A stretch of 64,000 nt of DNA from CAADGY01 sp900696665 (GTDB taxonomy: Bacteria; Acidobacteriota; Terriglobia; Bryobacterales; Bryobacteraceae). The first letter of the stretch is position 1. Every line of letters starts with the position of its first letter. Under the pieces are notes generated by a model, which had not been told where the DNA came from, ran no database searches, and worked only from the letters and a program-made list of their open reading frames with translations. Shown one piece after another: positions 1-8,417 of the stretch. The position numbers were made by a program, and so were the translations under genes. Location of the stretch: assembly GCA_035063885.1 (NCBI GenBank), contig JAPSFM010000004.1, positions 62,001 to 126,000 on the forward strand, in the 5' to 3' direction.

Positions 1-797
1 TCGCGCAGCAGCAGTTTCTCGGCATGATGGAACAGTTCCAGATTTTGCAGGCTGAAGACGATTTGCGGCAACACGGCGGCGAAGATCTCATAGGCTTCCT
101 CGGCGCGGCCGGCGCTGGCGAGCTCGAACACCCGCGCAAGCAGATCGGTCAGGGCGACACCCGGCATGACGGCGGATATCCCGGCAGGAATCAATTCCAG
201 CATGTACATCCCACCCCAGCCCTCAATGACCCGGACCGCACCGTCGGTTTCCTGGCGGATTCGAGCAGCTTTGGCGGCCATCATGGGCTCTTCAAGCTTG
301 ATGTACTGAAATTGTGGATGGCGCTCATGCAGCCGGACGATGAACTGCGGGCTTACCGAGGCTCCGCCCGGATTGAAGTCCTGAATGATGACAGGCACCT
401 GTGCCGGTGCGAGCACGCGGTCGAAATAGCGGAACAGGTCGTCTTCCGTTAATGCGAAGAGCCGCGGCACGGCGATGGCGAGTCCCGCCACGCCGGCACG
501 CTGATGGGACTCCACGGCCTCCACGGCTGACGCCACGGAGGGAGTGTTCACCTGTCCGACGATAGGGAGCCGGCCGTTCGAATACGATACAGCCTCGCCT
601 ACAAGCCGCGGCCGTTCCTCCTCGGTGAGCTTGTAAAACTCACTCGCATACGCCGGCAGACACGCCGCACAAGCACCGGCGGCCGCGGCGAAATCGACTA
701 ATGCGCGGAAGTCCTCCCAAGCGATCTCTCCCTCCAGGGTGAACGGCGTGGGGATCACGGGGAGAATGCCGCGGATGCTCTTCAGGTCATTTCGCAT
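1..797 (-). CDS. DHDPS/NAL-family aldolase or dehydratase (3' end outside window)
   Basis: The minus-strand frame starts at the ATG at 797 and stays open to the window edge, giving about 265 residues of a family usually near 300. The N-terminus (RGILPVIPTPFT) is the typical first strand of the dihydrodipicolinate synthase/N-acetylneuraminate lyase TIM barrel. The motif YIKLEE carries the Schiff-base lysine. The usual YNxP tyrosine motif is replaced by QDFNP, so this is unlikely to be a true DapA. Family members with a QD motif at this point include sugar-acid dehydratases such as 2-keto-3-deoxyarabonate dehydratase, which is an inference here. The start lies 7 bases after the GH20 stop, so it is probably co-transcribed with the GH20 and TonB-receptor genes. 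The exact substrate is unknown. Confidence 0.85.
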   Translation of the reverse strand, partial: MRNDLKSIRGILPVIPTPFTLEGEIAWEDFRALVDFAAAAGACAACLPAYASEFYKLTEEERPRLVGEAVSYSNGRLPIVGQVNTPSVASAVEAVESHQRAGVAGLAIAVPRLFALTEDDLFRYFDRVLAPAQVPVIIQDFNPGGASVSPQFIVRLHERHPQFQYIKLEEPMMAAKAARIRQETDGAVRVIEGWGGMYMLELIPAGISAVMPGVALTDLLARVFELASAGRAEEAYEIFAAVLPQIVFSLQNLELFHHAEKLLLR

Positions 798-804
798 CGG
801 CTTC

Positions 805-2790
805 TCAACGTTTGGGACGGAAATCTTCGATCGGCGGCAGGCGATCGCCGGTCTTGAAGCTGCTGCCGAACTCCTGAAAACGGGCCTGCAAGGCGCGCCA
901 GTATTCGTACTCGGCCTGCCAGCGGCCGAGCGCGGATTCCAGGCGATAGGGCCGGTACTCGGCGAGCCATGCTTCCCTGTAAGGCTGCTTCAGCTCGCTG
1001 ATGCCGTCCAGCAGGTCCTGGATCAGGCCGTGATTCTGCGATGCGCTTTGGATGCGTATCAGCAGATACACCGCATCCCGGTCCGGCCTGGACCCCAGGC
1101 GCTCAAAATACCCGGCCATCTCCGCCGCGTAGAGATACTTCATGCCCAGATAATCCAACATGCGGGCTCCAAGCAGCAAGGGACCGATCGTAGAGGGATC
1201 TCCCTTCAACTCTAAGGCGCGCCGGAAGTGGGATTGCGCTTCTTCTGCGTTGAGCCGCGCCTGGTGCAATTCAGGGCTGTGTGCCTGTACACGCTTTAAA
1301 CGGTGGGGCGCGAGTGGATCGGCCCACAGGCTATGAATCGTACCGCCGCCGAGCGCTTTGCCAAACGCTTCCTGCGACTCGGTGAGCAACTCCAGCCCGG
1401 CCGCCACCTGCACCGCGGCGGACCCGGAATACACCAGCGCTGCATATTCGGAGAAGAAGGAGGAACTGTCCATCGGAGCAGCTTGCCACGGTGCAGCAGC
1501 GCCGTATGCCATGCCTGGCAGGGACATGCGATAGAGCACCTGCCCACTATCGCTCCAGCCCGTATTCAACAGTCCAATCGCTTCCTCTTTCTTACCCGCC
1601 TCCAGGAACCCGCCGATATTGGCAAACGAGGTCTGGAAGCTTGGGACGATTTCGTTCCAGTTCCACACGGCCGGCGCCACAACAACATCGACGCCAGCTT
1701 TCCGGAGCGGCTCCACCATGGGCGTGTAGTCTCTTTCGACTGAGTAATGCCAGGGAACCGCGATAGTACCCGGAGGAAGTTGTGAGATGAGTTCGGGATA
1801 CTTGGTGAAGATACGGGCGCCGGCCACCATGTCCGCCCAAAACATCATGCGCTTGCCGTTCTTCCGAACGATCTCGGACACGGTCTTCAACTGCTCGATA
1901 TAGAGCTGCCCCGGCGGCACTCCGGCGGCCTTGCTGCCGAGTTGTTCGAGGGCCCACGGCTCATCGAGCCCGACATGAAACCACTCGCTGGGGAACAGCG
2001 TAGCAAGTTGGCCGATCCAGTTCTCGAGCACTTTACGGACCCCGGGGTGATGAGGATTGAACTCTCCGCCATAGGGAACCGGAGCGAGTTGCGCATAACG
2101 TTCCACCCGAAAGAGGTCATGCAGGTGCCCGTAGAACTCCAGGCACGGCACAACCTCCACGTGGCGCTCTTTCGCGTACGCGATGATGCGCCGCAGTTCT
2201 TCTTTGGTGTAGCGGGCATCGGGGTTGACAAGCGGATAACCCTCGATTTCAATGCTCGCTTCCGAATAGAAGTAGTACTGATTCGCCTTCCACCGGGACA
2301 GAAAATCGATCTGACGTTTGATTTCGGCTTCGGTCGGCATCGGCCCGTGACTGATATCCATCATGAAGCCGCGATAGGGTAATGCCGGCCAGTCGCGAAT
2401 CTCGACTTCAGGCAGCGCGCCGCCAGTGGCAAGCTGCCGCATCGTTTGAACGCCGTAAAACAGTCCCGCCGCGCTCCCGGCGGCGATCTCGGCGCCCCCG
2501 GGCGTGACTTTGATCGAATACCCTTCCGGCGAATTACCGATTTGCCGCGGCGTCCGCCGGAGAATAATCTCCGGACCGGAGCCTGTGCTCCGATCCAGAG
2601 AGAGAGCCGACCTGAGCAAGGACGCAGCGAACCGATCCTCAGCGTTCGCGGCGGAGCCCAGGCGGATGCTGGCGCCCCTTAACGAAAGGCTTCCCGTCCC
2701 GTAGCGAACCTCTCGCGGCCGCGGCAGCAACGATCTGTGTTCCGCCGCGGCAAGCAGCGGCAGCAAAAGCAGCGCCGTCAAAAGGCGCAT
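805..2790 (-). CDS. Exported GH20 family beta-N-acetylhexosaminidase-like glycoside hydrolase
   Basis: This 661-residue protein has a signal peptide (MRLLTALLLLPLLAAA). A GH20 domain-2-like alpha/beta region follows (about 20-125, with YGVQTMRQL), then a TIM barrel from about 138 (YRGFMMDISHG). The GH20 acid/base pair is visible in HVGLDEPWA as D276-E277; this Asp-Glu pair supports substrate-assisted hydrolysis of N-acetylhexosaminides. The C-terminal 250 residues (after about 410) are helical and unassigned. The gene starts 2 bases after the TonB-receptor stop, so translation is probably coupled. An outer-membrane receptor beside an exported hexosaminidase suggests uptake and processing of an amino-sugar glycan. 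The substrate is not shown by the sequence. Confidence 0.88.
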   Translation of the reverse strand: MRLLTALLLLPLLAAAEHRSLLPRPREVRYGTGSLSLRGASIRLGSAANAEDRFAASLLRSALSLDRSTGSGPEIILRRTPRQIGNSPEGYSIKVTPGGAEIAAGSAAGLFYGVQTMRQLATGGALPEVEIRDWPALPYRGFMMDISHGPMPTEAEIKRQIDFLSRWKANQYYFYSEASIEIEGYPLVNPDARYTKEELRRIIAYAKERHVEVVPCLEFYGHLHDLFRVERYAQLAPVPYGGEFNPHHPGVRKVLENWIGQLATLFPSEWFHVGLDEPWALEQLGSKAAGVPPGQLYIEQLKTVSEIVRKNGKRMMFWADMVAGARIFTKYPELISQLPPGTIAVPWHYSVERDYTPMVEPLRKAGVDVVVAPAVWNWNEIVPSFQTSFANIGGFLEAGKKEEAIGLLNTGWSDSGQVLYRMSLPGMAYGAAAPWQAAPMDSSSFFSEYAALVYSGSAAVQVAAGLELLTESQEAFGKALGGGTIHSLWADPLAPHRLKRVQAHSPELHQARLNAEEAQSHFRRALELKGDPSTIGPLLLGARMLDYLGMKYLYAAEMAGYFERLGSRPDRDAVYLLIRIQSASQNHGLIQDLLDGISELKQPYREAWLAEYRPYRLESALGRWQAEYEYWRALQARFQEFGSSFKTGDRLPPIEDFRPKR

Positions 2791-2792
2791 GG

Positions 2793-5700
2793 TCAGAAGT
2801 CGATGCGTCCGCGAAGCTCGATGCGACGCGAACGGCCGCCTTCTCGCAGATCGCTAATGACGCCCACGCTGCCCGGAGCCGAAATGTTCGAGGCGGGGAC
2901 GGCAAAGTTGGGATGATTGAAGGCGTTCGAAGCCGCTCCGGTAAGAGTGAACTTAAAACGCTCCGTCAGGTCGAATGTTTTTGCTAGCGAGATGTTGTGC
3001 ATGTGGAGTCCGGGACCCTCCAGAACATAGGCGCCGGAATTGCCAAAGCGTCCGGCGGGAGGGACAGCGAAGCAAGCGGGGTCAAACCAGCGCCCGATCT
3101 GCCGCTCCCCGGCCGGCAGATTGCCGTTGCAGACGCGGTCCGGAAGCCCTCCGACGGTATTGGTATTGGAGGGGTCGCGGCCGGAGAAACTCGGCGAGAA
3201 GTACTGCCCCGTTTCGAAGTAGGCGATCCAGTAAAGCTGCCACCCTCCGAGAATGTGCTCCGCTACAGCCGGCGCACCGGCGAGATACCGGCGTCCCTTG
3301 CCAACCGGAAGCTCCCAGACGGTGTTCACCACCACACGGTGCCGCGCAGTGAAACGATCACGGCTCCACACGGGCTCGGCATAGGGGTCGTGCAAAACCG
3401 TCGTGGTGTTGTAATTGGAGGCCCATGTCCAGTGCGCGTTCAAGGTGAGCATTCCGACTTTCCGCTGCACTTCGGCTAACATCGCGTTGTAGTTAGCCTT
3501 GCCATCCGAACGGGCGTATGTGCCGCCCACAAACTGGGGCCAGGGGCGGCGATCGGCGGTGAACGGAATGAGACTTGGCTGCGGCTTGTTGATGCTGATG
3601 TTGTAGTTCATCCCGCGATTGCGAGAGCCGATATACGCAAGCTTCAGGCCGGTCTCGCCCACCTGCCGTTCCACCGTAATGTTGAATTGATGGATCTTGC
3701 CATTGTCGGTGTCCGCCGGAAAGCCGGTAACGCTCTGCGATGGAATCCGGGCGCCCGTCAGAGAGGAGGGGAACGGATTCGGAAATTGCAATAGCGGCTG
3801 ACCATTCACAATTTGGTTGTTGTACGTTTCCGTGATTTCGAAAGGTCCGCCGGTTATCGCTCGTGCGTAACGCCCTATGGTTTCAGTGAAAATTCCGTAG
3901 CCGCCGCGCAAAACCGTCTTGTCGCTGGCACGGTAGGCGGCGCCGATGCGAGGCACGAAATTCGTATTGCTCGGGTGTGGACGCGGATCACCCGCAACCA
4001 GCGCAATGTTTTGCGGATACAGAGGGCTGATCCTGTTCATCGCATCACGCGAGATAATCACATTGCCTGTTCCGGGATCCCAGTTGTAAACCAGGCCGTC
4101 ATCGTAGGTGGCGGAGCCGAAGCGATCCCACCGCAGGCCAATGTCGAGAGTGAGACGATTATTCACCTTCCAGGAGTCTGTGATGAAGATCCCCAGTTCG
4201 CTATCCGTCAGCCTGCGGTTGGTGAGCGGATCAAGGCGCGAACTGCTAAACGGAAGGCCCAGCAGGAAGTCGGCGTAGCCGTAACCGGAGAGTGATCCGT
4301 TGAAGCTGAAGGAGCCGTAATTGCCCTCCGGCACGTAGCCGCGGAACCGGTTCTGCGGCTTGTACTCGCCACCAAACCTCACCACGTGCCGGCCCTTATT
4401 CCATGTCATCGTATCGGCGAAACCCCAATCGTGATCGTTCTGCACCTCGCCGCCGGGCTGCGTCCGCAGGGTCGGATATCCGGCGATGTCAAACCTCGGA
4501 AACCCCTGCGCGCTCAGACCGAGGCGATTGACGCCCTGCAGCCCGAGCTCCTGGACAGCCTGATCTCCCTTGAAGGGCGTGACACCGTAGAGCTCATCTC
4601 CATCCGTGATTTTTTCCTTGTATAAGCCGACGCGGGCGGTGTTCACCAGCGACGGCGAGAATACATGCGTGTCCTCTACTACTGTGTGGACGTTGAATCG
4701 CACGCGTGTCCAGGCAAACTGCGGAAAGTTCGTCGGGAGCACGTACAGGCCCCAATTTTCGATCACGCGCCCCATGAGCCGGTTGCTACTGCTCAGGTGA
4801 TAGTCCACACGTTGAGTGAAGTCCTTGCGGAGAGCGTAGTCCGTCGGGAACGGAAACGTAAAGGCGTAGTTGCTGGCCAGAGCGTCTGGTCCCAGCCGGT
4901 TGGGAGCAGGCAAATAGTGCTCATTTACCCGCGCCGATACAGAGCTGATCCGGTTTGACGGGATGATGTTCCCGGGAAATGGGTTGCCGGTAAGAGGGTC
5001 CTTGACAATGACCGGCGACGAGAGCCCGAGCAACTGCGAAAAGTCTCCCTGACGCATCCTGGCGGTCGGAACGTCTCTCAGGTAGAACTGCTTGCTAGGA
5101 ACCTTGAGGATGTTGGCGGAAGCGTAAAAAAACGCCTTGTCCCGCTTGATGGGCCCCGCAAGGCTGACGCTAGTGGTATGGATGAGCGTCTTCGCCTTCT
5201 CGCTTTCGAAGAATTCCCGCGCGTTGAAGGCTGAATTCTGGTGGAAATACGCGGCCCGCCCGTGCCACTCATTCGTGCCCGATTTCGTGATCATGTTCAT
5301 GTAGCCAACACGGGCAAATTCGGCACTATTATTTACGGTCACCACGGTAATTTCCTGCGTGTCCAGGATGTCGTTGATCTGATTTACAGCATTGTCGTTG
5401 GTATGCCCGTCCTGTCCCTCCTGCACCTGGCTGCTCGACTGGCCGGCCCACTGCGAACTCCATACCCCACTGGTCTGCGACACCAGCGGGAGTACCGTAA
5501 TGAAGAGGCTCGGATCGAGCGTCGCTTCCGCACCGACCCACGGGTTGTCGAAATGTCTCGATGTATTCACAGAACCGCCGAGTCTGGCGGTATCCGTTTC
5601 GATAACGGCGGCATCAGCACGAACCATGATTTGGGCATCTACGGCGCCAATCTCCAATGCCACGTTGATTCGCCGCACCTGGTTGGCATCGAGAATGATA

Positions 5701-5972
5701 TTTTGCGCGACGAAAACCTTGAATCCGCTTGCCTTCGCCGTCAACTCGTAGGTTCCGCGCTGAAGATCGGGAAATTCGAAATCTCCGCTCTCATTCGTCT
5801 TGGCAACGCGCGTCGCATTGGTCTGAGTATTGGTGACTGTAACCTCCGCGTTTGCGACCCGCGCACCGCTGGGATCCACGGCAGTGCCGCGTATCGTGGA
5901 TAGCGCAAGTTGCGCGATTATGGGCGACGATAGCAGAATCGACGCCAGAAACAAAAGCAAAACTTTCCTCAT
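2793..5972 (-). CDS. Oar-like TonB-dependent outer-membrane receptor with N-terminal carboxypeptidase-regulatory domain
   Basis: The 1059-residue protein has a signal peptide (about 1-20), then a CarboxypepD_reg/beta-sandwich domain (about 25-105: TIRGTAVDPSGARVAN and the GDFEFPDLQRGTYEL pattern). A plug-like region with a Gly/Gln-rich loop follows, and a long beta-barrel ends in Phe (RIELRGRIDF), as outer-membrane porins do. Proteins of this architecture and length are abundant in Acidobacteria and are thought to import or bind large ligands. It is the first gene of a probable receptor-GH20-lyase operon. A GGGAG ribosome-binding site precedes the ATG. A 16-bp palindrome sits just upstream and a promoter candidate lies at 6039-6067. 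The ligand is unknown. Confidence 0.93.
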   Translation of the reverse strand: MRKVLLLFLASILLSSPIIAQLALSTIRGTAVDPSGARVANAEVTVTNTQTNATRVAKTNESGDFEFPDLQRGTYELTAKASGFKVFVAQNIILDANQVRRINVALEIGAVDAQIMVRADAAVIETDTARLGGSVNTSRHFDNPWVGAEATLDPSLFITVLPLVSQTSGVWSSQWAGQSSSQVQEGQDGHTNDNAVNQINDILDTQEITVVTVNNSAEFARVGYMNMITKSGTNEWHGRAAYFHQNSAFNAREFFESEKAKTLIHTTSVSLAGPIKRDKAFFYASANILKVPSKQFYLRDVPTARMRQGDFSQLLGLSSPVIVKDPLTGNPFPGNIIPSNRISSVSARVNEHYLPAPNRLGPDALASNYAFTFPFPTDYALRKDFTQRVDYHLSSSNRLMGRVIENWGLYVLPTNFPQFAWTRVRFNVHTVVEDTHVFSPSLVNTARVGLYKEKITDGDELYGVTPFKGDQAVQELGLQGVNRLGLSAQGFPRFDIAGYPTLRTQPGGEVQNDHDWGFADTMTWNKGRHVVRFGGEYKPQNRFRGYVPEGNYGSFSFNGSLSGYGYADFLLGLPFSSSRLDPLTNRRLTDSELGIFITDSWKVNNRLTLDIGLRWDRFGSATYDDGLVYNWDPGTGNVIISRDAMNRISPLYPQNIALVAGDPRPHPSNTNFVPRIGAAYRASDKTVLRGGYGIFTETIGRYARAITGGPFEITETYNNQIVNGQPLLQFPNPFPSSLTGARIPSQSVTGFPADTDNGKIHQFNITVERQVGETGLKLAYIGSRNRGMNYNISINKPQPSLIPFTADRRPWPQFVGGTYARSDGKANYNAMLAEVQRKVGMLTLNAHWTWASNYNTTTVLHDPYAEPVWSRDRFTARHRVVVNTVWELPVGKGRRYLAGAPAVAEHILGGWQLYWIAYFETGQYFSPSFSGRDPSNTNTVGGLPDRVCNGNLPAGERQIGRWFDPACFAVPPAGRFGNSGAYVLEGPGLHMHNISLAKTFDLTERFKFTLTGAASNAFNHPNFAVPASNISAPGSVGVISDLREGGRSRRIELRGRIDF

Positions 5973-5984
5973 AGTAGCTCCCTC

Positions 5985-6000
5985 ACAATTAATTAATTGT
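5985..6000. promoter_or_regulatory. 16-bp perfect palindrome before the TonB-receptor gene
   Basis: ACAATTAATTAATTGT reads identically on both strands and stands out as pure AT-rich symmetry in GC-rich DNA. It lies 12 bases upstream of the receptor ATG and downstream of the proposed transcription start. It could be a repressor operator or an mRNA stem. The neighbouring IclR regulator is an obvious but unproven candidate to bind it. Confidence 0.5.
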
Positions 6001-6038
6001 TACCCAACCCAAGGGCTTGCATGACCCGATGTATAAGG

Positions 6039-6067
6039 AGCGTATTCCTTTGCAACCCTGCGGTCAA
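6039..6067 (-). promoter_or_regulatory. Predicted sigma70 promoter of the TonB receptor-GH20-lyase operon
   Basis: On the minus strand TTGACC (6067-6062) is followed after exactly 17 bases by TACGCT (6044-6039). This puts the transcription start near 6032 and gives a leader of about 60 bases that contains the 5985-6000 palindrome. It is assigned from hexamer similarity and spacing only. Confidence 0.4.
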
Positions 6068-6104
6068 GCGCAAGGTTTATTTCTGGCAGGAGCCATCCAC
6101 TATA

Positions 6105-6896
6105 TCAGACGATTTGTTCCGGCACGCGAACCGGTTTCAAGGTCGCAGAGATCTCAGAAGCTGCACGGATCAACTTGCCGGCATACCCGGAAAGCCTTTC
6201 GCCGCAGAACTGATCGACAGTGCCCGCGATACTGATGGCGGCGACAACAGCGCCCGACGCATCGAAGACCGGCGCACCCAGACACCGCGTTCCAAGCTCA
6301 TCCTCTTCGTCATCCACCGAGTAGCCCCGGCGCCTTATTTCAGCGAGTTGAGATCGTAATTTTGAGATGGACACGATCGTGTTCTCGTTGTGGCGCGGCA
6401 AGCCATTTTCCCGTAAGATGCGGCTCAGTTCGTCCTCATGGATATGGGCGATAAGCGCTTTGCCGACGCCGGTGCAATGCAGGTCCATCCTCTTGCCTTG
6501 CCAGGTGGCGAGTCTCAATGTCCCGGGTGGCTCCAACTTGGCTACCAGGACCGCTTCATTTTGCTCGAGAATCGCGAGATGCACGGTGAGTCCGGTTTCC
6601 TGCATGAGTGCGTGCAGGAACGGCTGCGCCTGCTTGCGAATCATGATCCCGGCAAAGGCTGCATGCGCCAGGTTGAATAACTTTACGCCCAGCATATAGC
6701 GGCGGGTTGCCGCGCTGCGCTCGAGATAGCCACCCTCTTCGAGCGTCAGCAGCAGGCAGTGAACGGAACTCTTTGGCAATCCCAGCCTGCGGCTGAGCTC
6801 CGGCAGAGCCAGTCCCGCCCGTGAAGCCGCCAGCGTCTCCAGAACGGCAAAGGCGCGCTTTACAGAAGGAACTGTGGGAGTCTTGCGGGGTGCCAT
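6105..6896 (-). CDS. IclR-family transcriptional regulator
   Basis: The protein is 263 residues from the ATG at 6896, a normal IclR length. A winged helix-turn-helix occupies about 10-75 (SVKRAFAVLETLA, then LGLPKSSVHCLLLTLE). An IclR effector-binding domain follows, with the typical YMLGVKLF, CTGVGKALIAH, GYSVDDEEDELGTRC and AAISIAGT stretches. A TTG start 21 bases upstream is possible, but it would lie inside the palindrome at 6904-6918, so the ATG is preferred. IclR regulators bind small catabolites and control adjacent catabolic or transport operons. Here the neighbours are the receptor/GH20/lyase genes downstream and an aminotransferase upstream. The effector is unknown. Confidence 0.9.
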   Translation of the reverse strand: MAPRKTPTVPSVKRAFAVLETLAASRAGLALPELSRRLGLPKSSVHCLLLTLEEGGYLERSAATRRYMLGVKLFNLAHAAFAGIMIRKQAQPFLHALMQETGLTVHLAILEQNEAVLVAKLEPPGTLRLATWQGKRMDLHCTGVGKALIAHIHEDELSRILRENGLPRHNENTIVSISKLRSQLAEIRRRGYSVDDEEDELGTRCLGAPVFDASGAVVAAISIAGTVDQFCGERLSGYAGKLIRAASEISATLKPVRVPEQIV

Positions 6897-6903
6897 TCCG
6901 GCA

Positions 6904-6918
6904 TTTGATTGTATCAAA
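6904..6918. promoter_or_regulatory. 15-bp inverted repeat at the IclR-regulator promoter
   Basis: TTTGAT-TGT-ATCAAA is a perfect inverted repeat ending 7 bases before the regulator ATG. On the minus strand its centre forms TACAAT (6913-6908), a good -10 element. This size and position fit an IclR-type autoregulatory operator, which is an inference. Confidence 0.5.
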
Positions 6919-6950
6919 GCCGTCCAACCCCGTGGACAGCGCTGCTACGT

Positions 6951-8300
6951 TCAACCGCCCGTGGCAGGCTGCGCGACGGCGGCGAATACGCCGTCAAGAT
7001 GCTCGAGAGTGGCCTGAATGTCCGCTTCTGTGTGGGCGGCGGAGATCGACCATTGCTTTGCCGCCAGAGGAAACACGTAAGTGCCCCGCGCGATCAGTTC
7101 CTTGCGTATCTGCTCGTCGAGCGCGAAGGCATGGTGTGCTCGAAGATCGTGCCAGTCCACCGGGCAGTGGTCCATGAAATACACGCACAACGCCGATCCC
7201 TGCCTTGCGACGGCTACCGGCATCCGATGCGCCGTCGCCACCTCTATGATGCCGTTCTCCATCCGTTGCCCGAGCCTCTCCAAATGCGCGTACACTTCGC
7301 CGTCGTTGCGCAACAGCTTTTCTACCGTCGCAATGGCTGCAATGGTGGGCACCGGATGCGCGTTGTAGGTTCCGGCGAGCAGTACGCGTTTGTCCGCCTC
7401 CCGGTGTACAAAATAGTTCATCAGGTCGCCGCGCCCGCCAAGCGCTGCGATGGGATAGCCGTTCGCGAGTGCTTTGCCGTAGACAGCCAGATCCGGGCGG
7501 ACACCGGAAATCTGCGCGTAGCCGCCGGGCGCCGCACGGAAACCGGTTTTGACTTCGTCGAAGATCAGAATGAACCCATACCGGTCCGCCAAGCCGCGGA
7601 GACCTCCGAGATATCCCGTCCGCGGGTGAATAACACCGACATTCTGTAGTACCGGTTCGGCGATCAGTGCGGCGATTTCATAACGCTCGCACACAAAGCG
7701 CACCGAATCGAGATCGTTGAAGTTGACCGGATGCACGAGAGACTGGTGTTCCTCCGGGATCCCCGCGCTGATTGGCACGAACGGATACTCACCCGGCGAG
7801 ATACGCGGCCCGATGACATCGAGTGAGGTCATCAGGTTGCACGCCACATCGTTATGCCAGCCGTTATAGCCTCCCTGCATGACGATGATATGCTTGCGGC
7901 CGGTCGCCGCCCGGGCGAGGCGAAGGGCTTGCGCGGTCGCTTCGCTGCCGGTATTCAGAAACTGGATAGACTCTATCCACGGAATCTCGGAGCAGATCAG
8001 TTCGGCGAGCCGCCCCTCAAAAGCGGTGGTGCCCGTACCGAACAGGCTCAATCCGTCCGATAGAGCTCTTGCAACAGCAGCGGTGACGTCCGGATCGTTA
8101 TGGCCGAGCACGTGCGGGGCAAACGCGGCATGATAGTCGATGTATTCGTTGCCGTCGGCGTCCCACATCCGCGATCCACGCGCTCTTACGAAAGCAATCT
8201 CAGGCTGGACACTGCGATTGACGGAGACGACTCCACCAGGAATCCATTTCCGGTTGTGCCTGAAAATTTGAGATGAGTTTGTAAGCGGCCGGTTCGTCAC
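6951..8300 (-). CDS. Class-III PLP aminotransferase (glutamate-1-semialdehyde aminomutase-like)
   Basis: About 449 residues from the GTG at 8300. The sequence carries YIDYHAAFAPHVLGH, the glycine loop in NTGSEATAQALRLARA, the PLP-ring contact in FDEVKTGFR and the Schiff-base lysine in VYGKALANGYP. These mark fold-type I class-III aminotransferases, close to HemL-like paralogues used in catabolism. The 34 residues upstream of the chosen start do not resemble the family. The GTG sits 7 bases after a TATAAT box, which fits a leaderless message. The context beside IclR and a lyase suggests a catabolic transaminase acting on an amino sugar or amino acid derivative. It is probably not the haem-pathway enzyme, but this cannot be decided from sequence alone. 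Confidence 0.88.
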   Translation of the reverse strand: MTNRPLTNSSQIFRHNRKWIPGGVVSVNRSVQPEIAFVRARGSRMWDADGNEYIDYHAAFAPHVLGHNDPDVTAAVARALSDGLSLFGTGTTAFEGRLAELICSEIPWIESIQFLNTGSEATAQALRLARAATGRKHIIVMQGGYNGWHNDVACNLMTSLDVIGPRISPGEYPFVPISAGIPEEHQSLVHPVNFNDLDSVRFVCERYEIAALIAEPVLQNVGVIHPRTGYLGGLRGLADRYGFILIFDEVKTGFRAAPGGYAQISGVRPDLAVYGKALANGYPIAALGGRGDLMNYFVHREADKRVLLAGTYNAHPVPTIAAIATVEKLLRNDGEVYAHLERLGQRMENGIIEVATAHRMPVAVARQGSALCVYFMDHCPVDWHDLRAHHAFALDEQIRKELIARGTYVFPLAAKQWSISAAHTEADIQATLEHLDGVFAAVAQPATGG

Positions 8301-8306
8301 GGGGCA

Positions 8307-8312
8307 ATTATA
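8307..8312 (-). promoter_or_regulatory. TATAAT -10 box giving a probable leaderless aminotransferase transcript
   Basis: A perfect TATAAT on the minus strand ends 6 bases before the GTG at 8300, so transcription would start at or next to the start codon. No Shine-Dalgarno-like sequence is seen. A -35 match at 16-18 bases is not evident. Confidence 0.4.
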
Positions 8313-8417
8313 GCGCCCACGCCGCGGAACACTTGCGGCAATTCCCTTCAGAACCCGCGCACATATCCAATCCGATGGACGCGATTTTTCGGGCCGGAGC
8401 AAGCCATCCCAGGGGAA

